DNA of 64,000 bases, taken from NCBI GenBank assembly GCA_019915135.1, contig JAHLMK010000020.1, positions 434,001 to 498,000 on the forward strand, written 5' to 3'. This document shows positions 24,013 to 36,528 of the stretch, one piece after another. A model generated the notes under the pieces. That model ran no database searches. It saw only the letters and a list, made by a program, of their open reading frames with translations, and was not told the origin of the DNA. A program made the position numbers and the translations under genes. This stretch comes from Strobilurus pachycystidiatus (taxonomy: Eukaryota; Basidiomycota; Agaricomycetes; Agaricales; Physalacriaceae). Each line of letters begins with the position of its first letter. Position 1 is the first letter of the stretch.

Positions 24013-25857
24013 TTACGGACGCCGGCCGCGTTCATCAAGCTCGTGCGAGGGTTCGTACTTTGGTAAACTAAGAGTCATTAGCAAAAGGACAGTTGCGAGG
24101 AAGAGTGAGCATACGTCTTAGGATCAGCGGGCAGAGGGTCGGTCCAAAAGTAGTCATGGTCCAACGCTTGTGCCGAAGTGATGCGCTGCTGGGGATCTAG
24201 AGTCAACAATCTTTCCAGCAGGTCGATTGTTTCTGGCTCCAGGCTACCAAGATGAGCAATCGAAATGTCATTTCGCTGTAGCGGACCAACCTCTGGAACA
24301 TGTGTTTGATCCTACGAGGAAGAGAATCCTGGAAGAACTTGGGCATGCCCTCACAGCCGGGTAGTCGTTCATGATTTGGCCAAGAGTGCTGAGTTGGCGT
24401 ACCGCAGAGGGCCCAGATGCGTTTGAGCTGGTCAATGTCGGACTGACCAGGAAGGATAGGTCTGCGCGTGAACATTTCGCCCAGAACACACCCAATACCC
24501 CACATGTCTACCTCCCCACCATAGTGACGCGCGCCCATGAGCAGCTCAGGCGGTCGGTACCACGTTGTCACAACACAATTGGTGTACTTGCGTTCTCGGC
24601 CCTTGTAGTCAACTCGAGCGTCGAATGCACGCGCCAACCCGAAATCAGCAATCTTCAGACTCCCGTCATTTGATATGAGCAAGTTGGCAGCCTTCATATC
24701 ACGATGCAGGATTCCACTCTGCGAGACTCAAAAAAGAGAACATGCAATGAAATGAGCGACATACACGATGCATATACTCTGTACCCTCCAGCAGCTGCTT
24801 CATGTAGAGTTTGATATGGCTGGGTTGCAACTTGACTCGGTCGTTGTACAACAAACCGGCAAGATCGTGATCCACGTAGGGAAGTACAATTATGACAGTC
24901 AATGGATCCTTGGCATTGCCTGGCAAGTCGTCAGTAGTATCAGCGTGCGAAAAGAAGTTTCCATACTTTGAAGTACTATCATGTCTACGATGTTGATGAT
25001 ACAAGGGTGGTTCAGGACCTTGAGAATCTTGATTTCTCGAAGAGCGGTCACTGGTATGCCTTCCTTCTTATTGCGCATCAATATACGCTTGAGCGCGACC
25101 ATTTTGCCAGTGAATTTGTGAATGGCCTTGTGAACTTCTCTGAGAGACGGTAAATAGTGGCCCAAGGATTAAATGAAAAAACTTACCCATAGGTACCTTC
25201 ACCAAGCTTGGTAGTGACATCGTAATCGGACAGCAATCCGCATCCAACAAAGATGCGATTGTACGCCAGTTCCTCTGCCTTTCGCGGTCGGCAGGAGGGA
25301 GGGTTTCTACGGGCCTGGAGTTTAGGTGGTGGTGGTTGTTTTTGCGGTGGCGGTTTCGGTAAAATAAGAGAAGGTGGAACATGACCTCCGATGGGAGCAT
25401 GAGGTCGTGACTCGTAGGGAGGTCTATCAGTAAGACGTTCGTCTGGAGGCTGGTCATCATACTGCTCATACCGATCTTCACCTCTGGATGGCCTCCTACC
25501 CCGCTCCCGGCTGCAATCTCGGCGCGACGACGGCTCCCTGCTACTGCGAGACGAACGACCACGATACGGCGGGGTCGGCGAGCGGGTGGTGCGAGGCGGT
25601 GAATAGCGCGACTTGGAGTCCATGGACGGCTCCCAGTGATCACTTCTCTTCTGAAGAGCTGTTTTGTTGTCTTTCCTTGCCCAGCCATTCTCCGAAGGTC
25701 GCCCTTTGGTATCGGCAATTGATGTTTGGCTCTCCGAACCCAATTCATCGCCTTCCAAAACGTCCACTAGCAATTTGAAGGCATATTCCAGAGGAGCGAC
25801 GATTTTCTTAGCAAAATCGTTGCTGTCCTTCGGGACCTGCAGCAGTTCGGGCAACAT
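24013..25857 (-). CDS. BUR1: BUR1/CDK9-like cyclin-dependent kinase, one frame break
   Basis: The start at 25857 is followed by an arginine/serine-rich and proline-rich region (RGRSSRSSREPSSRRD) and then a CDK catalytic domain: LSDYDVTTKLGEGTYG, VALKRILM, the PITALRE-like helix PVTALREIKIL, LPYVDHDLAGLLYNDRV, HRDMKAANLLI, KIADFGLARAFD, TTWYRPPELLMGARHYGG, and late sequence LLTLDPQQRITSAQALDHDY. Introns lie after GEGTYG, after MIVLQ (47 nt with a ctgac branch), after EYMHR and near PADPKT, all in matching phase. This group phosphorylates RNA polymerase II and Spt5 during elongation with a cyclin partner. Near 24290 one base appears to be missing, because VGPLQRNDISIAHLG continues in another frame. 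Since the gene is normally essential, a sequencing or assembly indel is as likely as a real lesion. Confidence 0.8.
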
Positions 25858-26029
25858 ACCGTCGTAGGAAGAGTCGTCGTTGTTGTTGTCGATCGCACCC
25901 GGAATAAAGAGCGAATAGAGTGTAGCGTCCCTGATTACGTGGAGTATATGACGTGAGGCGGCAATTATCTATCTTGCCCTTCTACTTCCGTGTTCTCTCC
26001 GCCCGCTGTTTCTCGTCTCGCGCGCACCA

Positions 26030-26215
26030 AGTAATAATCACACCCTCCCTCCCACGTGTTTAGAGTCCCTGCCAACATGACTCGCCTGGCCACACCCCCA
26101 GCACCCAGCAACCCACCCGCCCACACCCAGGACCCCCACCACTCACCCCAACGCGCCGCCACCCACCATCGCCATCCATCACCCACCCGCACCCCAGCAA
26201 CGACGTGAGGACGCC
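26030..26215. repeat. C-rich low-complexity stretch
   Basis: The plus strand is dominated by CACCC/ACCCACC runs, producing a glycine/tryptophan-rich open frame on the minus strand that I consider spurious. It lies upstream of the kinase start and may belong to its promoter. Confidence 0.5.
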
Positions 26216-26618
26216 TCAGATGCCGTTCCACGCGTCGCGGGAGTTGTCACAGCCAAACACCGGCGGACAAGCGGTCCAGCACCGGCTTTGGATCTGCGCT
26301 GAGTAATCCATTCCAGTCACCCATCCTCGACGCCGTTTAGCCCAGCGAAGGCGGTGGCATTCGGCTTCCATTCACCTGTTTCCTCTGCCTCTTGCCTTCA
26401 CTTTGCGCTTTCTTTTTCCACCCAATATACCAGGCAATGATCTCAGTTTACTCCGCCGTGGGATCTGTTGCAGGCGACGACCTTCGATGCGAAGGCGGTG
26501 GTGACCGGCGCTCATTCAACGCCTCATTCTCTCACCTCGCGCTCTCCCGCCACCAGCAACGCAGCTCGTTTACTCCGCCGTGGCATCGCGACGGTCTTTT
26601 TCCAACTTGCGGATGAAG

Positions 26619-26754
26619 ACTCCTTGGTGCCAAGTGGAAGGAGCTTGACGAGGAGGAAAGAAGGTCAGAACTAATGCGATAATCAAAACTTGTTCTAACG
26701 TGTTTCTCACAGCCTTACGTTGACCTCGCCAACAAGGACAAGACTCGGGCAGAG
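26619..26754 (+). pseudogene. HMG-box (NHP6-like) remnant
   Basis: Two exon pieces encode LLGAKWKELDEEE and PYVDLANKDKTRAE, the second half of an HMG box as in Nhp6, a small chromatin architectural protein. They are separated by an intron (26664-26712, GTCAGA...CACAG). The phases disagree by one base; an A lost from a run (AAAA to AAA before 26663) would restore the usual EEEKKPYV. The first half of the box is missing and homology ends after RAE, where unrelated sequence begins. Confidence 0.65.
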
Positions 26755-26866
26755 CTTCGACACCGCCACTACCGCCCGCGTAGAACAAGATGGCCGCTCG
26801 GCCAAGCTCTGGTAAGCAAATGAAGAGAGCATCTGTTGAGTTGGGCTCACTACTTCAATTATCTAG

Positions 26867-28155
26867 GAAACTTTGTCGCAATTCGTTGGCTTCCTCGCCC
26901 GCGTTCAGCGCAAGGAGCAGAACCGAGCGGCTCAGCGCGCAAGCACGTCAAGGATGTACGTCGCGCCTCCGAACTTTGCGGATATTAAACTGATGATTTG
27001 CTAGCTCGAAGACAAGGTGGCTTCCCTGGAGGCACGAAACGAGGAGGCCACATCGGAAAACCAAAATTTGCGCGATCTCTTCAGTCGACTGCAGTCGGAA
27101 AACATGGCGCTGAAACGGGGATCGTTTACTTTCTCTGTCCCCAAGAATGCAGCCTCCTCTTCGACCTCACCACCCAAGTCCAGCACACTATCACCCAACT
27201 TGGCCAGAAATTCACCCAAGCCGTCTTTGGAAAAGTACACCAACCCGCTTGACCTCTCCTCACTCACCGCCTTCAACCCCAACATGCTTGATCATCCGAG
27301 CCGACAGCAACCAGCGGCGCAGGCAACATGGACTTTGGCTTCAACCGCGAGGGTGGCTTCCTCACGTCGCATTTCACCACCATTGCCAGCAATCCAGCGT
27401 ACTTTTCGCTGGCGTCGATGTTTGACCCCACACCCACATCCTCTCCTCCTGTTCCGAACACCGCCGCCTCACCCAACTTTGCATTTGACCTCCAGAACCT
27501 GTCGACGTGGCCACCGACAGATAGCACGGGTACGCTTGACGATCTGTTTGGTTATCTGAACCCCACACCGGGGATGGACATGTCGCCGTCCGTCATCAGC
27601 CCGATAGTGCACCACCAGACGCCGCTGAACATGAGCGCGGCGCACTCCCCGTCTAACTCGACGTCGTCTAGCTCGCCGTCGTCTGACGGGATGTTTGGGA
27701 CGCCCTCGTCGTCGTCAATGTCAGAGTCGGAGAGCTCCAGCGAGAAGGTGTGCCCGAAGGGCAACAAGGGCGATTGCGCGCGGCATATGGAGAGTGAGGG
27801 CATGTCCTCGTTCGTCACAGAGCCGCCGACGACGAGGAAGGAGTTGAGCTCGATGAGTCCGTTTGGCGTCGTTGCCTGTCAGGGCACGTCGAGCTTCCCT
27901 CGGACCAACAAGAACGACCAGAACAACGAGGTGCTGAGCGCGTGGCGAAGTATCACGTCGAACCCCAATTTCAAGGCTCGTAGCATCACTTGACCATCAA
28001 CCAAATGCTTATATTTTACTTAGGACTGCGACATCAACGAGCTCTGCTCCGAGTTTTCGAGCAAGGCGCGGTGCGACGGGAGCAAGGTCGTCCTCGAGCC
28101 GTCCGGGGTGATTTCAATACTCAATCACCTGTCTGCATCTAAGCAACGACCGTAA
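26867..28155 (+). pseudogene. AP-1/Yap1-like bZIP factor, damaged
   Basis: The order is bZIP, serine/proline-rich middle, and two cysteine-rich redox domains, as in the Yap1/Pap1 oxidative-stress factors. The basic region reads RKEQNRAAQR and then jumps at 26940 to KHVKDLEDKVASLEARNEE; the expected A-F-R-E-R-K stretch is missing and the frame changes. The leucine zipper follows (NLRDLFSRLQSENMALKR). At about 27296 a second break shifts the frame by one base. The rest is open: KVCPKGNKGDCARHMESEG is the first redox domain and DCDINELCSEFSSKARCDG the second, ending at 28155. The last intron (27976-28023) begins GC rather than GT. The domain loss in the DNA-binding helix suggests a true pseudogene, though the one-base break could be an assembly error. 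The amino end is not recognisable. Confidence 0.75.
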
Positions 28156-28159
28156 ATGG

Positions 28160-30000
28160 TCGATGAGCCCTTGTTTGATGTTCAGACACAGACAGAGAAG
28201 GCAGAGCCAGAATATAGAGCTCGCCATGGAGGGCGCGCCCGGCGGACGGGTTGGTTTTTGATTAGTTTGTATCAATTTTTTAGTAATCCGTGTCTTCGAC
28301 CCATGTATTTGTGAATTGACTGAAAGTATACGCTAAGGAAATAGCCGTAAATCCCCCACTCGAGTACTTGTTAGCCGAAGTATTTTGTGGTAGGCCGGGG
28401 GGTTCATCGGCTTGACTTCTTACCACCACCTCTTCGCGTCGATACGGGCTATGGCTGTTGAGGGTGTGGCGACGGACGGCCGCCGTCTCGTCATTCGAGT
28501 GCAATTAACGCGCGCTCGAATAGTAGAATGAACGAAATCAATCTGACCTTCACCGTATCATCCGCGCAACACGAGCGAGATAGTTTAAAAAGAACGCGCC
28601 CCATGAACGACGTTCAGATCCGGTACAAATTGGACGGTAAGTCACCGAAGACAGTGAAGTCGACGGTAATTGCTATGTCTGAGTGCTGCTTATTCGACAG
28701 TCAGTCGCGATGTCTTGTGGGCACTCACACACTGCAGTGACACACTATCTAAGTCTGATCAGTAAGACCTCGCCACGCCGTGTCTGTCAACGCTGAACTG
28801 TTCTCAACTGCCTCTCACTGTTCACAAAGATGAACCAAAGAAATACATTACTAGCACTACGATTACAAGGATGCACATTGCACATGTATTACTTCAACTA
28901 TCCTATCTACGCCGTAAGTAAAACACCATCCGAAAGGCTACAGTAGTTTGTAAGATATTCCAAACAGCGTCGGCGGATGTCCATAGCAAGGTCATAGTTT
29001 CGGCGTTCCCGAAGGCAGCGCCAGGGTACTGAGTCTCGAGATAAATCTCGAGACAAGATCTGTTGGAATTGAAGAGGTCAGACCAGGCAAAGAGAGCCAT
29101 CAACAGACCACACGAACCGTGCGCATCAGTAGAGAAGAACGTCCGAAACTTCTGCTTGAATGGATGGGTCCATGATGGGTCGACCCCAACAGCGAGTGCG
29201 AAGGCGGGCGGTCGCAATTTACACGGAGGCGGTAAAGACAACCGGAATACCAAATAAGACACCTGGGACCATAATGTCGCCGTTCCGCAAGAAGGCGCAA
29301 CAATGCAGACCTTCTAGTACATCATACGGATGGGTGCTAACAAAAGGAGCATGCCAGTGAATAAACAGAGGACGAGGACAGTTATATACTTACTCAGATC
29401 ATATCCTAGACGTTCCCGAAGGTAACGAGATGGGTAGGAGAGCGCCAGAGGTGGTGACTAGTCCGGTATCAGTCAAAGCACTAGTGTACAACATGATACT
29501 TGAGTGACGGCAAGCTCACCTTGCGGGACCCAAGACTGCAAGGGTCTGCTATTGACAAAATATTACCACCAATGTAACAGTCGTGAGTTTATCATGACAG
29601 TCAAGGTGACGCTATTGCCGAGCGAAAACAGCCATCTATAACACGAGAAGGAAGCTAGAAAACCAAAGTACGTAGGTAATTACAACGGCGGCGGAAATCA
29701 AAGGACATACGCGGCGACGGCGGCTCATCATCTCCCGAAGTTGCCAAGTACGCCAGCAACGAGCGCCGGACTGAACTAGATTGTGCAAGAGTCGAAAAAC
29801 AGCGCTTGAATGGCCGAGACAGACTCACAATGTATACCACTACTTCTAGCCCTATCCACTGAAACTTTTAGTGCACCAAGGTCGTTCTCAACGGCGTTTC
29901 AAACGCAAAGCCATGTACTCCGGCATAGGCAGCGCCCAGATAGTCGGAGGAAGGGCTTGTCCAGCCCATAGCTGTAGATACAATCAATGTTAGCAGGATA
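28160..30000. other. No firmly supported gene
   Basis: A 71-codon frame at 28528-28740 (plus) and a 119-codon frame at 28903-29262 (minus, with hydrophobic stretches and a YLRRR end) are the longest. Neither joins to a convincing chain of exons or shows a known motif. GTGAGT-like donors on the minus strand near 29400-29850 hint at a decayed multi-exon gene. Confidence 0.35.
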
Positions 30001-30012
30001 GATAAGATATTG

Positions 30013-30850
30013 AGTTACTCACCATTGGAAACAGTTGGTGCTAATTCACCACAGCAAAAAGGACGGTCAATATCGCCGCTGTGCCCATGCGAGAGGGTTG
30101 GCAAAAATATTGGGTCCACCGTCCTACCTGGAGTCGAGAGGGTGTCGGCAGGGCTTGTGCTCTATAGCCACAAGCAAACATCGGGCGTACATGGCGGCAT
30201 AATAGCATGGCGGGGCGGTCCCAGTAGCCTCTGTGGGTGTGGCTGTCGAGGAGCTCAAGGTGGTCGTCGTGGTCTGATAGGTGCCACATGCCGAAGTCAG
30301 TATGGACACGAAGGAAACGGCGGTGGGGACGTACCGGGCGAGATCACCGAGCTCACTGAGCAGTGCAACACATTTTAGACAGGTCCTACACTCAGCTATT
30401 CGGACCAAAGGCTGGTCTACCTATAGCTACCATCAATGTAAGCAAGATTGAATGTAAAGTAGATTACTCACCATTGGCAGCAGTTGGTGGTAATACACCA
30501 GAGCGAAAGGGACCGTCGGCATCGACGCCGTGTCCACGCAAAAGGGTGGGCGGAAATATTGGGTCCACCGGCGTATGTGGTCTTGATCAAGAAGGTACGG
30601 ACACGGTTAGGTTCTTGCGTGCGTGACGACAAACGTCTGGCGGTCGTGGCAACATAGTCCCATGACGGATCGGATCTTGTAGCATCCGCGGACGTGGCTC
30701 AGGCTGGCAACGAGCTTGAGGTGTTCGTTGTCGTCTGGACCACGGCAAATGTACGGGTCAATATGGATGCTGTAAAAAAGGTAGCGGCAACATACGGCGT
30801 GGTGAGACTGGGGACAGTGGGTAGCGTATACTACCGTCTAATAAGGGTTG
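30013..30850 (-). repeat. Tandem duplication of an unknown coding segment
   Basis: The segments 30013-30120 and 30463-30572 are direct copies (roughly three quarters identical) 450 bases apart, and similarity continues further right (near 30250 and 30705). On the minus strand they encode VDPIFLPTLSHGHSGDIDRP and VDPIFPPTLLRGHGVDADGP, each followed by a GTGAGTAA donor in the same place (SNG and ANG). The protein similarity in one frame and the shared donor show that these were exons of duplicated genes on the minus strand. I do not recognise the product. Confidence 0.55.
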
Positions 30851-31348
30851 TAGTCGTTTCGAACGTCCGTGAGGCTGTGGGTGACGGGAAGAGTCGGTCT
30901 AGAGCAAAACAGTCAGAGTGTTTAACGACGCAGACAACAAGACTATACCTTGCCCAGATTCTTCCAGCTTGAGGAGTCGCCTGCCCCGTTTTAGTAGTAA
31001 GTCATAGATGTGCGTAGTTGGAGAACCGAAGCTCTGTAAACAGTTGAGCGCGTTGTTGCCTGAAAACAAAGCAAGAAGAATGCACCAGGTCATTTGTTGG
31101 AAGCTTGACAGCAATGGAGTCCACCAATTCGGTCGGCTTCAGCAGAGCTTGAGCTCTGGTACTAGTCGACTGTCCGTGGTATTGAGTGATGAGATGACAG
31201 TCTTGACGAGTCGGGGAACGGCGGGGAAGGACACGCACAATGTTGAGAACAAGGGGGCGAGGGAATATGAGCGAAGGAGGTGAGCGAGCAGATGAGTGGT
31301 GGTGGAAGGAAGGGAAGAAAGCATGAGTGATCAACAGCCAAATTCGCG

Positions 31349-31361
31349 TGACTTATATACA
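31349..31361 (-). promoter_or_regulatory. Possible TATA box for a minus-strand gene
   Basis: The minus strand reads TGTATATAAGT here, followed about 35 bases later by an ATG (31324) in a pyrimidine-rich leader. It would suit the start of the duplicated gene at 30.5-31.3 kb, whose first exons I could not define. Confidence 0.3.
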
Positions 31362-31399
31362 AGTCGCGCCTCCCGCCGCTCCGAAATGTGTACCTCCCA

Positions 31400-33960
31400 G
31401 AAACGGAAAGGGAAAAGCGAGTAGGTAATGACAGAAAGAGAAAGTGGCAGAGGAAGAGCGAGAAAGGAAGAAAGAAAGTGAAGAGAGAGGCGGGTTGACC
31501 GCCTTGCCCTCTCCCCGACCTCTGATACCCAAGTTATATTGCCCGGAAATCAAATTAGAGCTCCGCAGAGTCTAGAGCAAAGTGTTTAGTAAGGTCAGGG
31601 AGTGGTCAGGGTAGAGAAGAATACGCAATTTGAAGCGAGGAAGTTACGTTCGGGCAAATGCAAATATACGCCACTTAGCCGGCGTTGCTACGCGTAATAT
31701 CGAGCGCCCTGAGCGAGTCAGAGGCCGAGCTGTATGAAACTGAGTGATGAAATCTGGGTTTCAATGTCAGCCTGAAGATACCATGAGTAAGATACCACCC
31801 CAACTCACCATGTATTATAAATTGCTCGTAGGCGCTGAGTACCTCTCTCGAACGAATCTTCCAAGACCCAAGCTGCTGGCAGAGTTTCAGGGTGGTCTGT
31901 CAGCTGAGACCCTGACCGTCTGATGCGAAAGGGTGGCGGTAAGGAGAAGCAGTCAACAAAGTCCCCATGGACATGCAAATAGCGCATTGCATCCGGGGCG
32001 CGTATTCCAAGAGTCCGGGGCGCGGGCCGTGCAACAGAGCGCAAGCAGCTATTGGCTGAGAGGTTGAACCATGCACTAGTGAGGCACTGAGCCGACCGAT
32101 AAAAACAGCAGATACATACTGTGAAGATAGCAAGTGTGAGAGATAAGTTGAACGGGATAAGAGACCGCGGTCGTCTGATGCAATGAGTGAAGCTGGTCGC
32201 AAAGTGGGCCCTCAAAATTCGACGCGATAACGACCTGTAAGCAATGATAGGTAATTCGAATGCGCCAAGCAAGAGCTCGCAATCAGTGCGAGACGAAGGT
32301 GAAAGAGCGCCTGCGGCGCTGGCGTCATTGACAGGCCCGTATCCGCGATGAGATAAGATTAAGGACGCCCACAGCGCGTCATATCTGGCCGTAATCCAGA
32401 TCTGACCGTTCGCAGGGTCCAGTCACCGCGCCAGAAACAAAGGACGCGAAAACACAGACTTGGAACGCATTCTCCGTCCAAATTTTGTTGGAATTCAACT
32501 TACATATCACCCACAGTGTGTTCCAGGTATACTAGAATCTATTCAATGCACGAGACGTTCAGGAGCGTCGAATGAAGCCGAGAGAGCGAAAACGACCGCG
32601 CGGAGGTCATGGTACAGATGAGAGTTACGTTGATGGCCGGCAAGTCCCGTTATGGGACTTAGCCATCAACCACCACCATTCCCGCCTGTCTCCGAGCGTC
32701 TACGCATCCTCTGAGATACACACGAGCCGACATACTCCCCAGGAAGTTCTGGACAATATTCCGGCTCGAACGGCGACTAGCGGTCTGGAAATACCTCGAA
32801 CGTAAAGGTAAGGGTCCGAACTTTCAATTGCAGAACAAATTGAAGGAACCCTGTTGACAGCTGGAAGATTTTTTCCGCTTGGTATGTCTGGGAGGCTCCT
32901 ATTTCCGTAACACGAGATCCTCGTGCTGGTGAGCTCGGATCTATCGCCGGCATTCGGGTTCACTAAGATGTTTGTATGGTATGTACTAACTCCCTTGGCG
33001 ACAGTCTAGGGTCATGTCGTGCTTGCCGTCGTAGATCCCGCTAGCTTGAGTGCTCGAGATGCTTGTTTACACGTCCATGGTCAGTAATTTCATGTGCACT
33101 TTCACGAGAACTTGAATTGACAAAACTTCGTTGTATTGCAGTTTGTATTACCGATTCGACACGGTCTCTATCTATTGCGTATCTATTGTCTACTGCGTAT
33201 CCTGCTGCTTTTAAGGCGCCTACCGCGCCGCCTGGCTTGAACTTCCTCCCAGGTGTACCAACTCCATTCCAACTTTCGGCTCTGAGATCTGAGCTCTCGT
33301 CCGCGCACTGGGAAGCGTAAATTGTTCGGCGTGCGACTGAACGGTCTCTGAGCAGGATTTCAGGCTCGCGAAGAATCAGAAGTCGCGAAGGGTACGTACT
33401 GTTCTCGGCATATGTGGCGCGACGGAGAACTGATCCGCGGATTCGTTCAGGGAGGTGTTGGGGTTCGCCGGCGCTTTTCTCGCGCGGAGATACACTGTCA
33501 GAAACTAAGGTGGGCGTCTCAATATTGTCAGATTGAGACTGGAGCTGACCTCAGCTGCAAGATCGCACCGCTTGCTTTGACGGTCCACGGTCTCTTGTAC
33601 GTCCGAGCGCCTCCAAATCACCCCAACTGCGGCGAATTCAAACCGTCTGAATTTGCGTGCTGTTAGCTCAGGAGGACAGGAATGAGGTGGAGGTGAGCAA
33701 CGTACCTCGACCTGAATTTCCGGCTAACCGAAAACCGCCAGATCGGGATCGGGAGTTTGTTCGAATATGCGACATCGGACTCGGTCGGAGTCCGTTGCGA
33801 GGTGGACACGGAGCTCTGGGTTGTGCCGTGATTTGCTGGGGGCGCGGAGAGGGCGGCGAAGCCGCCACGAGAACTGGAGCTAAGTGTGAGCGTCGAGGCT
33901 GCTCGGGGCAAAGCCACCAAAGCATTCACTCGGACGACTCATTCGTTGCGCCATAGTTCC
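31400..33960. other. No recognisable gene
   Basis: This 2.5 kb stretch has only short open frames. The minus-strand frame at 31805-32272 has a hydrophobic segment but no splice support. Part of the right side may be the decayed amino-terminal half of the transposase that becomes recognisable at 33972. Confidence 0.35.
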
Positions 33961-33971
33961 TCTCATTGCTG

Positions 33972-36222
33972 ATCTCCCAGCGGCTCGACAGCTGTCGGGT
34001 TTCGGCTCTCATGGTAGTAGCCACCGCTGGTGCTCGGAATATCGTCTATCTATCCAGGAGCGCGATAACTTGGACAAGGACTCTTGGATACCACGCGATT
34101 GGGAGAGCCATCGGCAAGAGGTCTACCTTTGGGTTTCAGCAGATCATCCCGAAGGCAGAAAGACGGTCTACAAGCAAACAAATGTTCGGTACTCCTAGCT
34201 GACACGTCCTCCGTATTGGGACCCTACAAAATTTGTCACCATCGATTCCATGCACGGGTTCTATCTTTCCTTGTTTCAACGCCACATTCGTATCATCTGG
34301 GGCATGGACGTCAAGCTTGAGGAGGGAGTCAATCTTTCTTCTCAGAGGAACTCCTACGAGCCAACTAACGATGAGATTGAAGTCGTCTTGGATAGGTTAC
34401 GCTCTGGTGGGACCCACAAGGGCTTAGACGAGCGTGTCTTGATCTCTCTTTGCCGCCAAAGTGAGCTCAGGTTCAGTGGCTCTAAAAGGAAGCTTTTTGC
34501 TCGGCTGGTGACCTATGTAAGTACCCAACAGTGTTCCACAGCAGCCAAAGATAGCTGATACCACGCATACAGTACACCGAAAATGGTATTCCCGCACCTG
34601 ATAATCGCGGGAGAATACCGACTGGCAACGAGCCGTCAAAGGAGCGCGTGGCCTTTGAGACAGACACAAAAACTGCCCTTCTAGGATACTCTCCCGAGTT
34701 CCTTTCTCGGATATGCGTCGAAGTACTAGGAAAAGAGTCTACGGAGATGTATAAGGCTCGTGGAATCAACAAGATGGTTGATTTGCTCCATGATGAGGTT
34801 GGCCTGACCTCTGCTCCCAAAATGTTCTCTGATTCGCTCCTAGCGTAAGGCTCTGGGATTCCTTGATGCGCGCGGCCATTTGAAGAAAAGGGTAGCAAAA
34901 CCGGGAACAACTTCAAAAAAGCCGACTGTTCTTCTTGGAGCATCCGTTCTCGAGGAGGTTCGAAAGGACATGAATTGACGACCGATGCCTGCATATGTGG
35001 GACGTGCACCCGCCCATCCCGGACAGGCGGAGTGGGGGAAATTCACTGCGGATCAGTGGAAAGTATTCTGCACAATTCATCTTCCCTTCACTCTCACTCG
35101 CCTCTGGGGACCTTTTCGAAATAGCACGAATCCCACAAATCGCCACAAGTACGACATGCTTGTCAACTTCTGACACTTAGTCAGTGCCGTCCTCTTAGCT
35201 ACTCGGAGAACGATAACTGCCGCAACTATCGAACAGTATGACACAGAGATATTGGCATACCTTCGAGGATTATTGGAATTGTATCCAGGTACACAGATCC
35301 AACCATATCAGCATCTGGCAGTGCACTTTGGTGATCTACTGAAGCGGTGGGGCCCGACACATACTTGGCGATGCTTTGCCTTTGAGCGGTGCAACGGCGT
35401 CATCCAGCGGATTCAGACCAACAATAAGTTCGGTGAGCGTCGCTTTGAGCCAGTAGTATCTATTATTCACTCTGCTCCGATTGAACAGGGGAGATGGAAG
35501 CAACTATGACCAAGACGTTCACTCGGCGACAAAATTTGACGGCGTTCTACTCCCCAATGATGCTTCCAGAGGCTCTTCGCACGCTCTCCGATATCTTCAA
35601 GCGATACTTCCACTTTGATTCACGGGGTACCTGGGTAGGAGATGTCAATGGTCTTGAGGAATCTACGACGGTCACCTTTACTGGCGCGGCAGGCCCACTG
35701 TCCGGTCGAGCTTGCGCTGGTCTTTCAGAATGGATGGGCCGTCATCATCCATCTACCGCACTTCCAGAGGTTCCCACTGGCCAATATGCGCAGGAAGTTC
35801 TTGTTGGAAGTACAAGGTATTCAGTCAGAACGAAATCGCCAGTGCCGAAGAAGGTTGACCCGTATGAATGTGTGGTGGGTAATGATGGGCGTACTGGAAT
35901 CATCAGGGAGCTTTTCATCTACACTCATTCTGTGGATGGGCAACGAAAGAAGGAGATATTCGCCCTGGTCGAATGCTTCAAGGAGTTGTCGCCATCGGAC
36001 GTATTGCTGGACATCTTTCGGATTTCCCCTTACATCGGTGGGCGCCTGGTCTACAACACCGTGCTCACATCAATCTACAACCTGTCCGAACTCTCTCATT
36101 GCGCAATTACGACGGTCAAACAACCTCAAATTGGAACTGACGTCCGACATGTTATGCCAATCATGCGAGGAACGGTAGGAATCCCGTGTGTTGGTGTGGG
36201 CTTGCTTTTTGTGCTGAGATGA
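33972..36222 (+). pseudogene. Plavaka-type (CACTA-like) transposase, decayed
   Basis: The sequence follows the plan of basidiomycete Plavaka transposases: LPAARQLSGFGSHGSSH, NLDKDSWIPRDWESH, RPPYWDPTKFVTIDSMHGFY, LFQRHIRIIWGMDVKL, then FTADQWKVFCTIHLPFTLTR, a segment with LLELYPGTQIQPYQHLAVHF, WRCFAFERCNGVIQR with TNNKFGE, and a carboxy end (SVDGQRKKEIFALVECFKEL). Stops fall inside conserved stretches: TAG at 34196 (expected S-E-L), TGA near 34979, TGA at 35171 (expected N-F-W or N-F-M), and a one-base shift near 34843. Two introns are plausible. The amino-terminal half is not recognisable and no terminal inverted repeats were found. It is a dead copy. Confidence 0.8.
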
Positions 36223-36528
36223 AACAGGTGCCGGTGACTTCTATTGTGGAGGCCAATGCACCGGTGGTCGGTGTCTGAGTAGGGAGAGCGTTCGATGACT
36301 GAGTGTGAGGGCAATAGGTGGTCGGAGCGGGAGAGGAACCTGGTCGGGTGGGTGTGACTGCGATGGGTGGGACAATGTTAGGACCATGTGTGTAAGTCCG
36401 GACGGTGGTGGTCGGATTTGGGGTCAAATTCGGGCGACAACGGTCGTGTGCGCTGCTCCTGCCCAAACAGATCATTATTAAATAATATTGATTGTTCGTG
36501 TATAAAAGGCATATTCAATTGTGTCATT

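Noticed and set aside
25965..26231. Minus-strand frame rich in Gly and Trp
   Set aside because: A product of the C-rich repeat on the plus strand.
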